From: Cardiocondyla obscurior
Taxonomy: Eukaryota > Arthropoda > Insecta > Hymenoptera > Formicidae
Assembly (NCBI RefSeq): GCF_019399895.1
Contig: NC_091867.1
Span: 4,092,001 to 4,156,000, forward strand
Length of the DNA: 64,000 bases
Direction: 5' to 3'
Part shown: piece after piece, positions 13,751 to 26,885 of the stretch
Numbering within the stretch: the stretch's first letter is position 1
How the letters are laid out: every line of letters starts with the position of its first letter
Notes under the pieces: model-generated
Database searches by the model: none
Told to the model about the DNA's origin: nothing
The model's input: only the letters and a program-made list of their open reading frames with translations
Program-made: the position numbers and the translations under genes

Positions 13751-16113
13751 ACGCTGCTTGCTAACTATGTTTTGGCTATTCTTTCTGAATTTTCTCAATT
13801 TCCTCAAAATACCGAAGATCCTCGTAATACCGATAAAATTCTCAACAATAAATGGCGATATCCGTCGATTTCAACCAGTTAGCACGCCCACGGTGATTAG
13901 ATCATTATTACAACAATTTCCGTACTGGTATCCTTTCATTCCGTGTTTCGCACGGACGGAGAACGTATTTATTCGCAGGACCGAACTCCCGCTCGACTAC
14001 GGATATGACGGACCGATCTCCTTTTTCCTCTAGCTCTGTCCCGTCGAATGATCTCTGCCGTTTATTTCCTCTGTGCATCGCGTCCACCTATCTATTCGTT
14101 CCGTCTTTCCTACTTTCTTCTTCCGACGATTCTCTCTCTACCTCTCTTTCCCTCCGTGGAATCTTCAACATTGCAGTCAGGTGCCACGACTTACACAATC
14201 CGATGGATTCCATCTCCGGGTTCTCGTGCACAGAAGGGGGAACCGAATCGAGCCAAACGGACAACGGCGGAGGATATAGCAGGAGCGGTTTCTATTTTCT
14301 GCCATCTCCGGTGCTCGCGAGCGCGAACGTGCGCGTCGAGTGGCCGATTTCATCAGGGCGGTCGCCGCCGCGTGTATGTCGATTTATAGCATCGCGGTCC
14401 ATTAGAGATAATTGTTCTCGGCCGCTATCCGATGGGTGTACCGAGCGCGATACAAAGTCGTTTTTCCCCCCTGTATACGCGTATGTGCCCGCGGTTCGTA
14501 CACGCGGTCGCCTATCTGGTGCGGTTGTTTTATTACGTGCGAAATTTTTCTGCGGGCTCTCCGCGCGCGCGTCTCCACGGATATGCTACACGCACACACG
14601 CGTACAAATATATTGTACATACCATCATTCGCGTCCGCTTGAACGAGCTAGTTTTATAGTAGTCGTTGTAAACGCCGACCGCCGGGGGAACCTGGTTAAT
14701 TGGAATGTTGCTCCTTCGATTAAACTATTAAAATAAAATCTCGATGTGTATGGTGTCGGCTCGGAAAACTTCTTTTTACTCCCCTTTCTTGCTTCGTCGT
14801 AGCATTCGCGCGGGATCGCAGCTTGCACTTTTTGATAAAGTGAGAAAGAAAGAGAGAAACGAAGAAAATGAGAAAGAAGCTTCTTAGAAAATCTCTTATT
14901 TTCGAAGCATGATGTATAACGGCAAGAAGTAATAGGTTTATGAAGAAAACAAATTATTCTTATATTATCACGATTCATATCTCTCATTGATAAGCGATAA
15001 TTATATACCTATTATACAAATTAAATTTAATTTAACTCAAGTACTTGATGAAATGTAGAACGTTAAAATAATTTTGATACATGTTCTTTTTCTAAAAATT
15101 ATTTTTGTAAAAAACATTCTGGAATTTATTATTTGAATTAAAATCGTATCGTTTCCAGGATGCTTTGTATCATTTACATTTTTCTTCCCCCCCGAGCTTG
15201 TTTACGGCGAGTTTATTCCACGACATTCAACGGGAAAATGTAAATCGCCGTATCTCGATCGATTTCCTTCTTGCTGTTATGCTTCTTTTTCATAAGCGAG
15301 TAGCTTTTCGCTTGCGCGAACACGGCTACCGAGGTAGCGCCCGACCAGATCGGTAATCTCTCCTGCGCCGGTTATGGCGCAGGTATTAATCTTACGCAAT
15401 TCATCTCGTTGAGCTTGTCTGGCTTATTAATCCTAATAACGACAGTGCGATTCACTTTTCGAGATTCCGCATACGGCGCAGCGGACTATATTGCCATACA
15501 TAAGGAATAAAAAAAAAGAATCGTGTGCACTCGCCTTCGTTGATTTTTGATAATACCGTAGTGCGCGCAATTCGCATGATCAGTATCTCTCCGTAAAACT
15601 CGCAAAAGCATAACGAATCGACAACACGCATGGAGCGCGCGATAAGCACTGTTCCTTTTCAGTTTGATACGAGAAGCAGAAAATAGAAGAAAAATAAGAA
15701 ACGGTTGCAATTAAAAATGAAGACGCGAGGATAAGTAACAATCTTATGCAACGAATGCACACGATCTTATATCGCGGGAATCAACCTAATGTTCTTGTTC
15801 CGTTAGAGAAAGACGAGCTCTAGCTAAAAGGTCTGACTAATAAACGTTACCGAAACAACGTATGAATTATGACTTCCTGCGATTCCCTTCTGAAATTTCG
15901 CGCGATCGTCAACTTTCGTAAGTGCACCGCACGTAGATGAAAGAGAGATCGCGCAATACAAATAAATACGCGGGCAGCGCGCGTGTATTTTTATTTCATC
16001 TCGCAGCACGTTCCTTGTGGGATGCACTTATTCCGGTTAATCAATAATTTTTATTTTTATATGACTTTGAAGACCGTACGACAATTAAACACCGACGACT
16101 GACATTTCTTGGG

Positions 16114-16129
16114 AAAAAAAAAAAAAAAA
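16114..16129. repeat. Poly-A run (16 nt)
   Basis: An uninterrupted run of A followed by GAGAGA. No retrotransposon body is visible upstream. Confidence 0.9.
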
Positions 16130-17367
16130 GAGAGACATTTTCGAAATGTAAAATTTTAAATTAAATTCCTGGGCATCACGTATGTTAATTTCGCTAAAAC
16201 GTGGTGTACCTATTTGATTCGTGCAACTTGACATTAAAAGATTAACGACGATATTTCGCATGCGAGAATATATTTTGAAGATTGGGTGGAACGCGAAAAT
16301 ACTGTATATATTAAACCAGGATGTGAGGACTGTCTGTATCGCAGTTTACACTTTCAGCAGGATAAAACGGCTTCCGCGCATCTGCCTGCCGGCCGTTTAA
16401 AGGCGACTGACAGTAATATTCGAGTGCCCGTAGAGAAAGTGCCCGTTTCCTATTTTCCCTCGGTCGCACTTCAAAAGACCAGGCGCGCGCGTCCTCGGCC
16501 ACGCGGCCATGTGGTGATTTTAGTGTAACAATTCTCTTAAACTGGGCGGGTTTACGTTTCACGCGGCCGCACAGGAGCGGTTATAAAGGGGCGTCGATTG
16601 ATTGATATTCGGACCGCCGTCGGTCTTTAAGCCGAAAAGATTTTAACGTCCCACCGTAGGAACGCGTCTTCCTTCCGCGCGGAGGAGGTATAGACCGCCA
16701 AGAGACCCGAGGTACTATGTGCCGTCTACTCGCGCGACGAGTGATGCACTCCACGCGCTTTCTTTGCCGCGCGCATAAACGTGTGCGTGATACGCATCGC
16801 TCGGCGTTCGCCACGACGAGAGAAAGAGAGGCTGCGCGCCGATGCCGTCACAAATTCTTTGTAGACCCATCGACGAAGGAAAGTTCTGAAACGGACCTCT
16901 CTCTAATCAGGTCAGCCTGTTCTTAAGATAATGTCCTCTCGACCGCTTAATAGAAGATGACGGTACTGAAGTTTCTAAATTACTGTCAACGTAACGGACA
17001 AGCGTCTCCCCCCTACCTTCGTGCGCGATTGTAATCTTATTCTATGTTAGACTAAGCAGCTCTGAGCCGAGGGACCGTGTCAAATGAAGAGAGAAGTCGT
17101 TCCCGACGAGCGCAGTTTGTCGTGCAGAGTTGCGCGAGGATTCGCATAACAGTGGCGTTGCATCATCGCCAGTCTCGCCAGTTTCTTTGCTTCTAGTAGC
17201 TTCCTACATCTCGTGATAACGTTCTTATAAGGCTCGGGTCTTCTACAAACTTGATCGTGTGTTCGACTAGGCGAAAGAACGCAATCTCTATCGCGAAGTC
17301 ATCGAACCTGTTACAAATATAGCTAGAAGTATCTACACGCGATATAAGTGATATCTATAAAATTCAC

Positions 17368-17386
17368 TGTGTGTGTGTGTGTGTGT
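17368..17386. repeat. (TG)n dinucleotide repeat
   Basis: About nine TG units form an uninterrupted microsatellite in AT-rich DNA. Confidence 0.9.
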
Positions 17387-20300
17387 CACATAATTTATTA
17401 ATAGAAATATTAATTGACGTATTTTATGCGTGCAATATACGTGACTATATATAATTTATCGGTATATAATATTGATTGTAAATTATAATAGATAAAATTT
17501 AAATCGACGTCTATATTGCGAGGTTTTTAAAATGACGCCTGGCATTAACCTGAGGAGAAACAAGGGGGACACAATCGCCGTTTTTAATCTAGATGGCTTT
17601 TCGTAGTAAAGTTATTTCAATGTCGGAAAGGAGTCGTAAGAGAGCGCGAAGGATATCTGGCAGGCACATTTCCACGGTCGGCAGTAAAGCCGGCTAACAG
17701 TGGCGCACGAAAGTAAATGTTATAACAAACATGGTGAGCAGAGGCCACGACGCCCCGCTATTTAACATTATTTAGTTTGCTTTGTGAACGTTTAAACAGT
17801 GCCTGCCTACTTTTTGTATGGATATTTGATGTACCTCGCCCAGTCTCGAGCCGCGGTGTGTGTATATACACGAGAATGTTTGTTTTCTAGGTGGCGGTGG
17901 ATGAAGCAAGGATAGTTAAATCGTTCGGTAGTACGTACGCACGTACACCTAATAATATGAATTGCAGACCTGCAACGCGCGGCATTGAAAGGAAAATCTA
18001 AAATGCGGAAAATATTTTCTTTTCGCGTACAAATTCGAATAGCACAGGCAACGAGATAATTTTAAAAGTAAAGGGACAATAATTATCATAATAAAAAAAA
18101 TTTTTAATTAATGGTTTAAGTAAAACTTTGACAAACATATCGCGACCAGCTGGATCCAGCATCACGGATTCAACAGCGGCATTAAGACGGGTACGAAATC
18201 GCATGTTTACATTCGTCGCTCTTGGGAAAACGAAGGCTCTTTCGATTTCGGCCGATAATACCGTATTTTTCTCCCGAAGTAAAGAACGTCTGGCGCGCTG
18301 AGATTTACACGCGTATTAAATTACACGCGACTTCGTGACACGCAAAAGAGAGCCCTATCCCTGGGTGGAGCAGTACAGGACGAGGCGCGTATCGTGTAAG
18401 GCACCCGCGACTGTTCGCCGAGGCATAGAAATCAAGATAGAAAGCTCGTATACCTGCGGACGGTGGAGACAAATGGTTGTGACGTACGGCGTGAATTCTC
18501 CCGCGCGCGGGGACCTCCGCTTAAATCACACCCGGAATATTTACGGTACGGCGTATCACGTTTCAATATATCTTATTGTGGCCGCAACCGCGCCGCGTCT
18601 GTAATGAAAACATGTTTATGTAACGCCTAGTATGTCATATTCCAATATATCAAGCATGGGAAGGCGCGGGCCCGAATTAACGGCGGAGAGTTAGATTTAT
18701 CGTCGAGCGCTTTGTTAGTTAATGAGAGAGTCCGCGGCGTACTATTGTGGCGTCATGCAGCCAATACAAATGGTCCCGACCAGGTGACATCGGTACTCTC
18801 GTGAGAGGAAAACGACTCCACCGTTACGTCTCAATGTCATAAATCTATGATTGCCGCGCATACTTATAATAAAGCAAAATTAACGAGCTGCAGAATGCGT
18901 TTCTTACACGATTTTGTCCCGTCGCTATAAACTTCCGCGTTTCACGTTAATTCTGGAAAATGCCCGCCCAAAGGTTTAACGGGCTCAAAGGTGTCCCGTT
19001 ACCTCCAACTTTTCCTCTCGTCTGTATTTTAAAGTAAAGATGATAGAAATTTGTTCAATGGAATTTCAGGAATGTTCCGGAGATATTTGGGTACATTCAG
19101 CGGTGTTACGAGACACCGTTAACGGTAGAAGCTCGCGCTCAAAAAGAGAGCCTAACAAGACAGTTTATGCCGAGTCTCGGTATAAATCGACCCGAAACTC
19201 TAAAAAAGGTCGCATCATTACCGGGTACGAGAGACGTACGCACGCACTCACGCACGCGTGGCCGCGAGAAAGAAGGCGACACAGGTCTTCTGAATTGGCA
19301 ACTTGGAAGCGCGTACTGAGAAAGGAAGCGCGCGTCACCAGGCTTTTACGAGCGACGTTATATCGTGCTACCGTAAACGGGGTGCCGGCGAGCCCATTTT
19401 GCGTTACGCAAAGCCTCATTAGACATCCTATTCTCGAACGCGCGTTTTAATCGAGCGACGCTCGTTTCCCGGCCGCGAGCGAGCGAGCGAACAAGCGAGG
19501 TGCAACGTCCTTTAGGCCGGACTCTCCTCGTGCACGTATTCTCTCCATCGGAGAGCCCCTCGTCTAGATTCACGCGACCGTTTCAGGCGCGCTCAACGGG
19601 AGAAGCGAGAAGGGACCTACTTTCTATCGTAGTTAGCCTACTGTTGGCGTACTCCGCGTGGCCCCAGCATCCGGCAGCGCCCGGGGCGAGCCATCACTCT
19701 CGCTGCGCGAGATGAGATCTCCGTGGGCCAGGTGTCCATTGTTGCTTTTTCAACGCGATTTCTCTATGACTATCGCGCGCGAACGTAAATCATGACGCCG
19801 CACTCGATGCGTAACCGCGAGGGAAGCGAACTTCTGCGAAGGATTACGGTGACCGCGCGCCGACGTGACCGCCACGTGCTGGTATTTCTGATTTACGGAA
19901 CCGCGCGCGACATCTCCGCAATGATCAGAAATGGTCACGTCGGCCGTGTAAAATGTATTGTGTAATGGACAGTAGCCACGTGGCGAAAGACCACTAGTGC
20001 TACTCTAAGCGTGCTGACTTCATGCTTGGTCATCATGTCATGGCTGCTCTTTGAGCATCATGTTATTGAAAGAAAAGACGTGATGACATTACGTGCTTTT
20101 CTCACACGGTTACGTTTCAAACTAGATATGTGAGTTGAAATAATAAATTAAAATTTCAAGATATTCGAGTATCTAAAGGTGATCTGACGGACGTAATTTG
20201 TCACATTACGATATTAAACGAGGGAAAGTTGCGAAAAATTCAACCGACGTGAGACCGCGAGAAAAAATAATGAAACCAATTAAATTCAGTTGAAACACTT

Positions 20301-20690
20301 TCATGAATAATTAATTATATTTCTATCTGTCGAACGAGTATATATATAACATGATAATAGCACTGTCGTATACATAGATAACATTTCGGAGGGTAAAAAG
20401 AAAAAACAAAAATGCATAAAAAGAATAATATTAGCAAAACCTACTTCGAGGTGAGTCGCATAAAACGGATGAAAAATAGTCAAAAGACCGGCGAGAACGA
20501 TTTACGCAATTTCCATCTCACGCGCGTTCCTGGTTAGTCCTTAACGAGTCCGCAAACAACCTCGAATGGGGCCCCCCCGTACTCGCTGTGACGCTAACTC
20601 ATACGCCCCATAAACGCGCAGTAGACACGGAATTTGTGGAGTGTAAAGTATCAACGTATTGCTAGATACATTAACCTGCGGTTGTCTATG

Positions 20691-20733
20691 CAATGCATGC
20701 GTGCATGCGTGCGTGCGTGCGTGCTCGCGTGCG
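20691..20733. repeat. GTGC/ATGC tetranucleotide tract
   Basis: Alternating ATGC and GTGC units make a strictly alternating purine-pyrimidine stretch of about 40 nt, a sequence type able to adopt Z-DNA. Confidence 0.75.
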
Positions 20734-22138
20734 GACTTGGGGGATGCGCGTCTGTTCAAAGCGTCAATGTTAACTGCGTTCGGCTGATAGAAAACCGTTG
20801 GCATACCTAGTCGGCCACAAAGGCCATTTCAGTGACCACAATGCGCGCTGAAAACACGCACGGTGTATACGCGTACCCGTGGCCGTTTAGGCACATGCAA
20901 TATGCTCTTACCTGCGCGCGCGGCCGCAGAGACGGAGAAAAAAGCCTCGAGAAAAGTACCCGCGTAACCGCACTTATTAAGACGTCGTTGGCTGGGCGGA
21001 ATTCAAAGTGCCTGCCTTAACGTAGCGGTTGAGCACGAGCGGATAGATTATCCCGCATCGGTGTGCTTTTCCGTAAGAAAGTACGATCTTCCCGGTAGTG
21101 CGCGGTAAACAGGAAACTGAGGGCTGATGAGGCGCACAAATTAAGGAACGAACGATAGACGAGCGCGACGTGTTGTTAATTTAATATCTTGGTAGTTCTA
21201 GTAATAATTACGGATTCCGTTCGCATAAAAAGCGCAGAAAAAAAGAATTTTAAGCAGTAATTATATTCTTTCCTTCTTTCTTTTTTTCTTTTTTTTTTGT
21301 GTTTTTTTAAAGACGTAAATATATAGATAAATTATGGATGCCGTATTCTACTCGCAGATAACATCTCACGGTAAGAAAATGAGAAGGTAGGGAATTGCGT
21401 CTGTAGTTTTAAATTACCGAAAACAAACAAGATAAATTAGTTGGTGAATTATGGTCGAGCGATGGTATAGCGTGAAATGAAATCTGCGTAGATCGATCTA
21501 CGCACAGGGAATATTCCTTTGCTTGTCGATGAATCTTCTGTCGCGTGGCTGTCGGCGGAATCGTTGAAGGTGGAATGGAGAAAGAGGCGAGCGATAGAAA
21601 GAGCGCGAGAAAGATCGGCGGAGCGAGGGCGCGGGAGGGTACGCAGAGAGACCAAACCAAAGCGCTTCATGGTAGCTCACATCAAAGAGTCGGCCTTAAT
21701 AGAAAGCCTTAGAGGCGTTTGTTCGAGTCTCCTCATCTGGCTAAATATTCCTGACTGAGGAGATATCGGCGGGCCAAGATACACAGTAACGGCGCGGATC
21801 TTACGTATAGAACAAACAGCCCGGGCCTCGGGAATACGCTTCCGTTTCGTGCCTTCTGGGTAACGACCGCGTATTCGCATAAGTTTCCGCGAGTTTCTGC
21901 AATCTGCGTGTACACATATCGAGTCGTTGACTCCAACGTAATAACCAATGGGCGCGTTTCAACGCGAGCAGTCTTGCACCCCCGCGTCTGCTCGCGGCGT
22001 GCAATACGCAAGCCTTCTATCGCACGGAAGAATCGACCCGCCGCCGTCGACAGACGGCGGAATTCGACTAATTAATATCAGTGTTGACAGTGGGCCCGAC
22101 AGTTGCCGCGATGAGAAACTTGCGAAATTTCGAGTAAC

Positions 22139-22157
22139 GAAGGAAGGAAGGAAGGAA
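22139..22157. repeat. (GAAG)n tract
   Basis: About four to five tandem GAAG/AAGG units form a short purine-only microsatellite. Confidence 0.8.
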
Positions 22158-23714
22158 AACGGGAATGGAGTACGCCTTAAGGAAGTTTAGAAACAGTTCC
22201 GTGGTATCAACTAAGACGCTGCGAAATAGTATTGGAGACATCGACGTCGTCTGCATATATCAAAATGTACGAATATGTTGGAACTTTATGTAATTTCGTC
22301 CTCGATCTAAGACATTCCGAATTTTTTTCCGTTCTCGCCGCGGTGGCGTTCTTTAAAAAAAATTAACACCGTTGTTCTCTTTAATGCTAATTTTATATAT
22401 TATTAGCCTTCAGACGTAAGATTTGCCTCGGTAAAAAGAAAATGTAATTAAAAAGAGCTCGGGGTGATCGCAATTCTCGCTAACATTTAGCCACACAAAC
22501 GTATAATTAATCTTCGATTGGATGCCAACGTATTTACTGTAAATTATTAAAAAAAAAGTACTCCGCATGCGCAACACCGATTAATACCTGCGGATATACA
22601 ACCGCGAAACCATACGCGCGTTTGATTGATTTAAACAGTCCCCCTTATCCTCTGACAGATACAAATGAATCGGATGCGTCCGTTACTAAGCGCCGTACAG
22701 ATGTAATCCTTTAAAGGGATATTCGGCCTGCGATTCGCTTCGGTTAAGCTATACAAATAGACGTGGGATGTTCGCAATCAGGTTGGTCTCTCTGCACACT
22801 GGGGTGGGCTGGCGCGGCTATTTATAAATGAGTCCTCACGCAGAACACACCCTTTGACGAATCAGCAATCTTCCGTTATTATTCCACCATTCAGATATTC
22901 GCCGCACTCCGCGAATACGCCATCATACAAACTCCCGAAATTACGTCCCGAATGTAATACCTCGAAGCAAGATTATGCCCGTGTTATGTTTTAGCGATCT
23001 CCAATTAATAATATCTACCGATATAATATTATGTGGAAAAGACGATTACTCCCTGATTATTAATTTCTCCACGCTAGAGCATCCCGCGGATCGTTGATGT
23101 AGACCGAGAATCGCAGTGTCAAATAGGTCAATCTGGCGCGCAACCTCGCTGCGAGGTATAAGCCGCTAATTACTCCCGTCCCAGAAAGCGAAGCCTTTAA
23201 TTTGAATATCAACGGGAGGGAGCAACATTATGCTCAACAATTATTCAGGCACGGCGAGAGGCGGGCTCATGAATTAACAAGATCTATCAGTACCTTCTCC
23301 CGTCGACCATCCCCGACACTCTACCCCTCCCGCCCTACCGGCAACCTCTCATGGAACGGGCTGGTACTGCGAATCATCGTGCCAAACGACCTCGGTAACG
23401 ACGAAGCATCCGCCGTTTGTTTGTACGCTTACTTTACCGATCCGCCCGCCTTCTCCCTGTAACTCCTACACTCTCTCCCTCTTTTCCGGCGTTCTCTTGC
23501 GCGGAGTCTTCCGGCATTGTTTAAATACAATTTTGTCGTTTACTAATTAATGCGCCGTACATCAAAGAAGATGTTTATTGGTTCATGTGATACTAAAGAG
23601 ACGGTAACGAAGAGGTAACTCGCTAAGGGAGCGCTTGAAGGAGCTAGGAAGGGTGGCCCGGGCACTGGTTTGAGAAGCGGTGAACGCCCATGAAAATATC
23701 TATATAGACGCGGG

Positions 23715-24000
23715 AAAAGTATTCTCCCTCTCTCTCCCTCTCTCTTTCGCTTTCGTCTCTGTCCCGTTCTTCTATCCGCCTGACTCTCCTCCTTTTCCTT
23801 TTCCGTCGTTTCCCGTTTCTCCTCTCAACCTCCCTCTTGTTCCGTGTTGCTCGTCGCTCTTCTCCTCGACAAACGACGGTAACCACCCACAGACTCATCA
23901 ACTAACTCTGTTCCAGAGTTACCGAACGACGAACCCCCTTTTCCATCCCCTTCCCTCTGTCCCGCGGTCCTTTTCTCTCTTTCTACTTCCGCCTGCTGTG
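23715..24000. promoter_or_regulatory. Pyrimidine-rich tract upstream of a candidate first exon
   Basis: The plus strand is strongly C/T-biased for almost 300 nt, with CTCTC runs at 23,721-23,765 (GAGA elements on the minus strand). In insects GAGA-type tracts often lie in open promoters. The tract lies directly upstream of the first-exon-like block at 24,049-24,158. A promoter role is inferred from that position only. Confidence 0.3.
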
Positions 24001-24048
24001 TCTCGGGCTTTACGGACATGCGGCGCGGCATCGCACGGCGCCGCCGAA

Positions 24049-24158
24049 TCAGTCGTAGTTAGCTTCGTAGTTTTCGTCCTCAAACGGAAAACGGAATACA
24101 AACATCCTCACAAACGACAACGATCGGCGAACGGTGGCGAAGGCAACCATGAAAATCA
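24049..24158 (+). CDS. Candidate first exon with a 10-nt coding start (ATG AAA ATC A) at a splice donor
   Basis: A possible initiator (TCAGTC, 24,049-24,054) is followed by about 95 nt of A/C-rich sequence of the kind common in insect 5' leaders. An ATG then lies at 24,149-24,151 in the context GGCAACCATGA. Three codons (Met-Lys-Ile) and one further base lead to the donor gtaagttg at 24,159, so the junction would be phase 1. Insect genes for secreted proteins, cuticular proteins among them, often have such a tiny first coding exon that breaks the signal peptide, which makes this arrangement credible. I could not find a matching phase-1 acceptor exon with a hydrophobic segment downstream, so the gene body may lie far away or outside the window. 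The coding part is 24,149-24,158; the transcription start is inferred. Confidence 0.33.
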
Positions 24159-25434
24159 GTAAGTTGTTCAACCGCGTAATTCACAGCTTCTCTACCAGAT
24201 TTAATTGGATAATCCTTCTATTTGGGGGTCACACCACGAAGTTGAGTTTCTCATTTCACGTACCTCGTCATGTATGTGAATAGTATACAAGACAACTTTT
24301 TTTCTCGCGTTACAATATTTTTTTTAACTTTTTGTAACAACGCTGAAATTACGAAATAAACAAATTTCCGATTTTACACTTAATTTGCTATTGATTTTAA
24401 TTATTTTTAACTTATTAAATCTAAGAATGCAAGCATTTTCGTATTAATTAACGCTTGAATGAAAAAGAGACACAATACACTAAATGACGTATTGAAAGAG
24501 CAAAGTTTTTAAACGTAATCTTTTATAATGGGTAAAAGTGGCAGGAGGTAACACTTTGGCGATAACGAGAGGAGAAGCAAATGCCGAATAATGAACGTAG
24601 GATCATAGCGCGGTGGTAAAACGAAGGTACAAAAGCGGATTAGAAAGCACGATGGAACAAAGCGGATCGTGATTGATCAGGGCTTTAGATATAGCCTGTT
24701 GATATCATCATTCACACGCAAGCCGATCCATATAATTCACCTAGCGACGTGGTACAAGAAACGGGGAAAGGGAACGAAAGTATATCGACCGAGAAAAACA
24801 GAATAACAAAGAAAATAAAACGAAGTGGCGTTAATGAACGAAATTTGTCTAAAGAGAAACAAGAAATCAGGCCGGATGATCAAAAGAAAATTTAAGAGCG
24901 AATTAAAAAACAGTTTATAAATTCGCAGAAAACGCATTCGTATGGTAGATAAATAAAGCATTGCAAAGGTAAAAGCCCAATGATTAAGAAAAATGACGGT
25001 CCTTTTAATGGCTTGTTTACTCGAGATTGTCGTTCCTCGTGCATACGATTTATGTTTCCAATGAGCAAATCCCAAAAGCATCCTGGAATTAAGAGAGGGA
25101 CAAACAGGCGAGCGAGACGAGAACAGTGGGGGAAGGGGGGAAACAGCAACGATGTACGAGGGAGTGAGATGTAAGGATGAAGGACGAGGGTCAGGAGGCC
25201 GTAGGTCCATGTGATAATGTTGTGCTCCACCGACCGAACGAAAACGGTATCGAGGGGCTCTCCTCAACTAACGGGACGTATTATGCTCGACGGAACAGGA
25301 GGAGGCGCGCGTTGGCCGTCCGCGTGCCCTTCCTCTGTCAATAGGCTCGATTTCCCTTTCAAGTTGTCAACTCTTTTTGTGTGCCCGGCAAATTGTCGCC
25401 GACGGTGGAGACGGGAACCGAGGTTGACGCCGAC

Positions 25435-25474
25435 GAAAGAGAGAAAGAGAAAGAGAGAGAAAAAGAGAGAAAGT
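25435..25474. repeat. GA-rich purine tract
   Basis: About 40 nt of GAGA and GAAA units with no pyrimidine on the plus strand. Confidence 0.8.
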
Positions 25475-26855
25475 AGGGAGATAAATTAACATTATTGTTG
25501 CGACAAAGATGGGGGGTGCCGAGCCCACCCAGACTGTCCCCGTGCATCCCCCGCGGGAGCCGTAGCTACGTAAACAATTCTACTTGATGATCGGCTCGTT
25601 TGATGTCGCCTGATTACCCTGTGCAAACAATCGTCGATTCTCTCTATGGAATATCGCGATATTTTCTTTCACTCGTTCCCAATTCTCCCTACTTGGGAAA
25701 AATGTCTCTTGGCGTGCTCATTTTCTGCGACTGATCATAAAACGAGGAAATTTTGATTAACTAATGTAAAAATAACGGCAAAATTGCTCGCGTCTTTTTA
25801 TTACGAGCTCGAACTTCTTTCAATTTTCTGCATACAATTTTTATGCCAAGCAAATCCGTATTTCTTAATTTATTTTATTAAATTTTATTATATCATTAAA
25901 AAAAACGTATGCTCTATGCGAAAAAAAAGCAAAGTAAAATCTTACAAAATTTCTTTATCGCCGTGCTCAGAGACGCTCCTGTTACTAAACTCGAATAAAA
26001 CAGCCTTTCACGCCTGAGTTCACTGAGATTACCTTCCGCTCACTTTACTCCCACACGTAGATGGATTGTGCACGCATATTTGTCACGGTAATATCGATTT
26101 GCAATATTGTATAGCATAAGAAATCTAATGAGAGTGATCTCGTTAATTGCATGTGCATATTGTTTTTTTTTTCGTTTTTTTTTTTTTACCCGTCGACCAT
26201 TCCATGACCAGTCTCATTAATTAGCACTCAAAGTCTCCACACTCCCAAGAGTTCCTCGTCTTTTTATTTCTCCTACCCATTTTATTTGATGATGCAGACA
26301 TTATACGATTTTTCTTCCTCGGTTCATGATCACAGTAAAAGAAACCACATACCGTTCTGGAAGTCCTTCGACTTCGATAGAGCGAAAAGTACCCTCGAGA
26401 TCGCGGTTGGTCTTCCCGTATCTACTTATACACGCGCGTTCTTAATTAGAGTACCGCCCGCCCGCTCGAATCCGCCTTACGTAAGCATTGTCGTCGGTTC
26501 CTGATTTTCCGTCACAATGGGCGGCGATGGGCAATTATAAAGAGATTCACTGTTTTGGGCGCGGGCGACGCGTAATCTGAATAAAATATACGATCGGGTA
26601 GATGATAGATAAAGGACAATGCCCTTTTCATCGCGAAGCGGAGGGATGCGAAATAGAGCGCGAGAGAGGGAGGCAGGCAGGAGGGCCCGAGCGAACGAGG
26701 AGCACTCCGACTTTCAGCGAGTCGACAAAGAGGCTCCTTCTATGCAAATTAAATGCTGTTTCCATAACCATTCGTCCGTTCCATTGAGTGAGGTTCGGTT
26801 CTTTGTCATCAAGGTAAAGGGAACTTGCACAAGGGGCTGCGTTCGCTCGTTCGCT

Positions 26856-26885
26856 CCAACCAACCAACCAGCTAACCAGCCGCCG
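26856..26885. repeat. (CCAA)n tract
   Basis: Tandem CCAA units degrade into CTAACCAGCC. The pattern resembles the tract at 360-390. Confidence 0.75.

Larger units (their letters stand above)
13751..18300. other. Non-coding stretch containing a long but unconvincing ORF
   Basis: The GC-rich part 14,000-14,740 has long frames on both strands, including 243 codons on the plus strand, without recognisable domains. 14,740-16,260 is AT-rich with a 16-A run at 16,114-16,129. 16,400-17,300 is CpG-rich and could contain a promoter, but no exon or donor confirms it. A (TG)n tract lies at 17,368-17,386. Confidence 0.45.
18301..23640. other. Non-coding stretch, mixed composition
   Basis: CpG-rich patches (18,300-18,600, 19,040-20,000, 21,500-22,200) alternate with AT-rich DNA. 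Simple repeats lie at 20,691-20,733 (GTGC/ATGC type) and 22,139-22,157 (GAAG). Two E-box palindromes (CACGTG) lie at about 19,876 and 19,978. Nothing in any frame looks like a protein. Confidence 0.5.

Noticed and set aside
14005..14736. 243-codon plus-strand ORF, the longest in the window
   Set aside because: The block is GC-rich and has long frames on other frames and on the minus strand too. The product is low in structure, Ser/Arg-rich and shows no domain, so the length is explained by composition.
16700..17300. CpG-rich block that looks like a promoter and 5' leader
   Set aside because: There is no donor, ATG context or exon end to anchor it; composition alone is not enough.
21660..21735. 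tRNA-like A and B boxes (tggtagctca, gttcgagtct)
   Set aside because: The stems of the T arm and acceptor do not pair and the spacing is poor.
23680..24162. 160-codon plus-strand ORF over the pyrimidine-rich tract
   Set aside because: Its Pro/Ser/Phe/Leu-rich translation simply reflects the C/T tract, and it is in a different frame from the ATG at 24,149.
24737..25267. 176-codon minus-strand ORF
   Set aside because: Phe/Ser/Pro-rich product from pyrimidine-rich sequence; no homology is recognisable and no conserved features.
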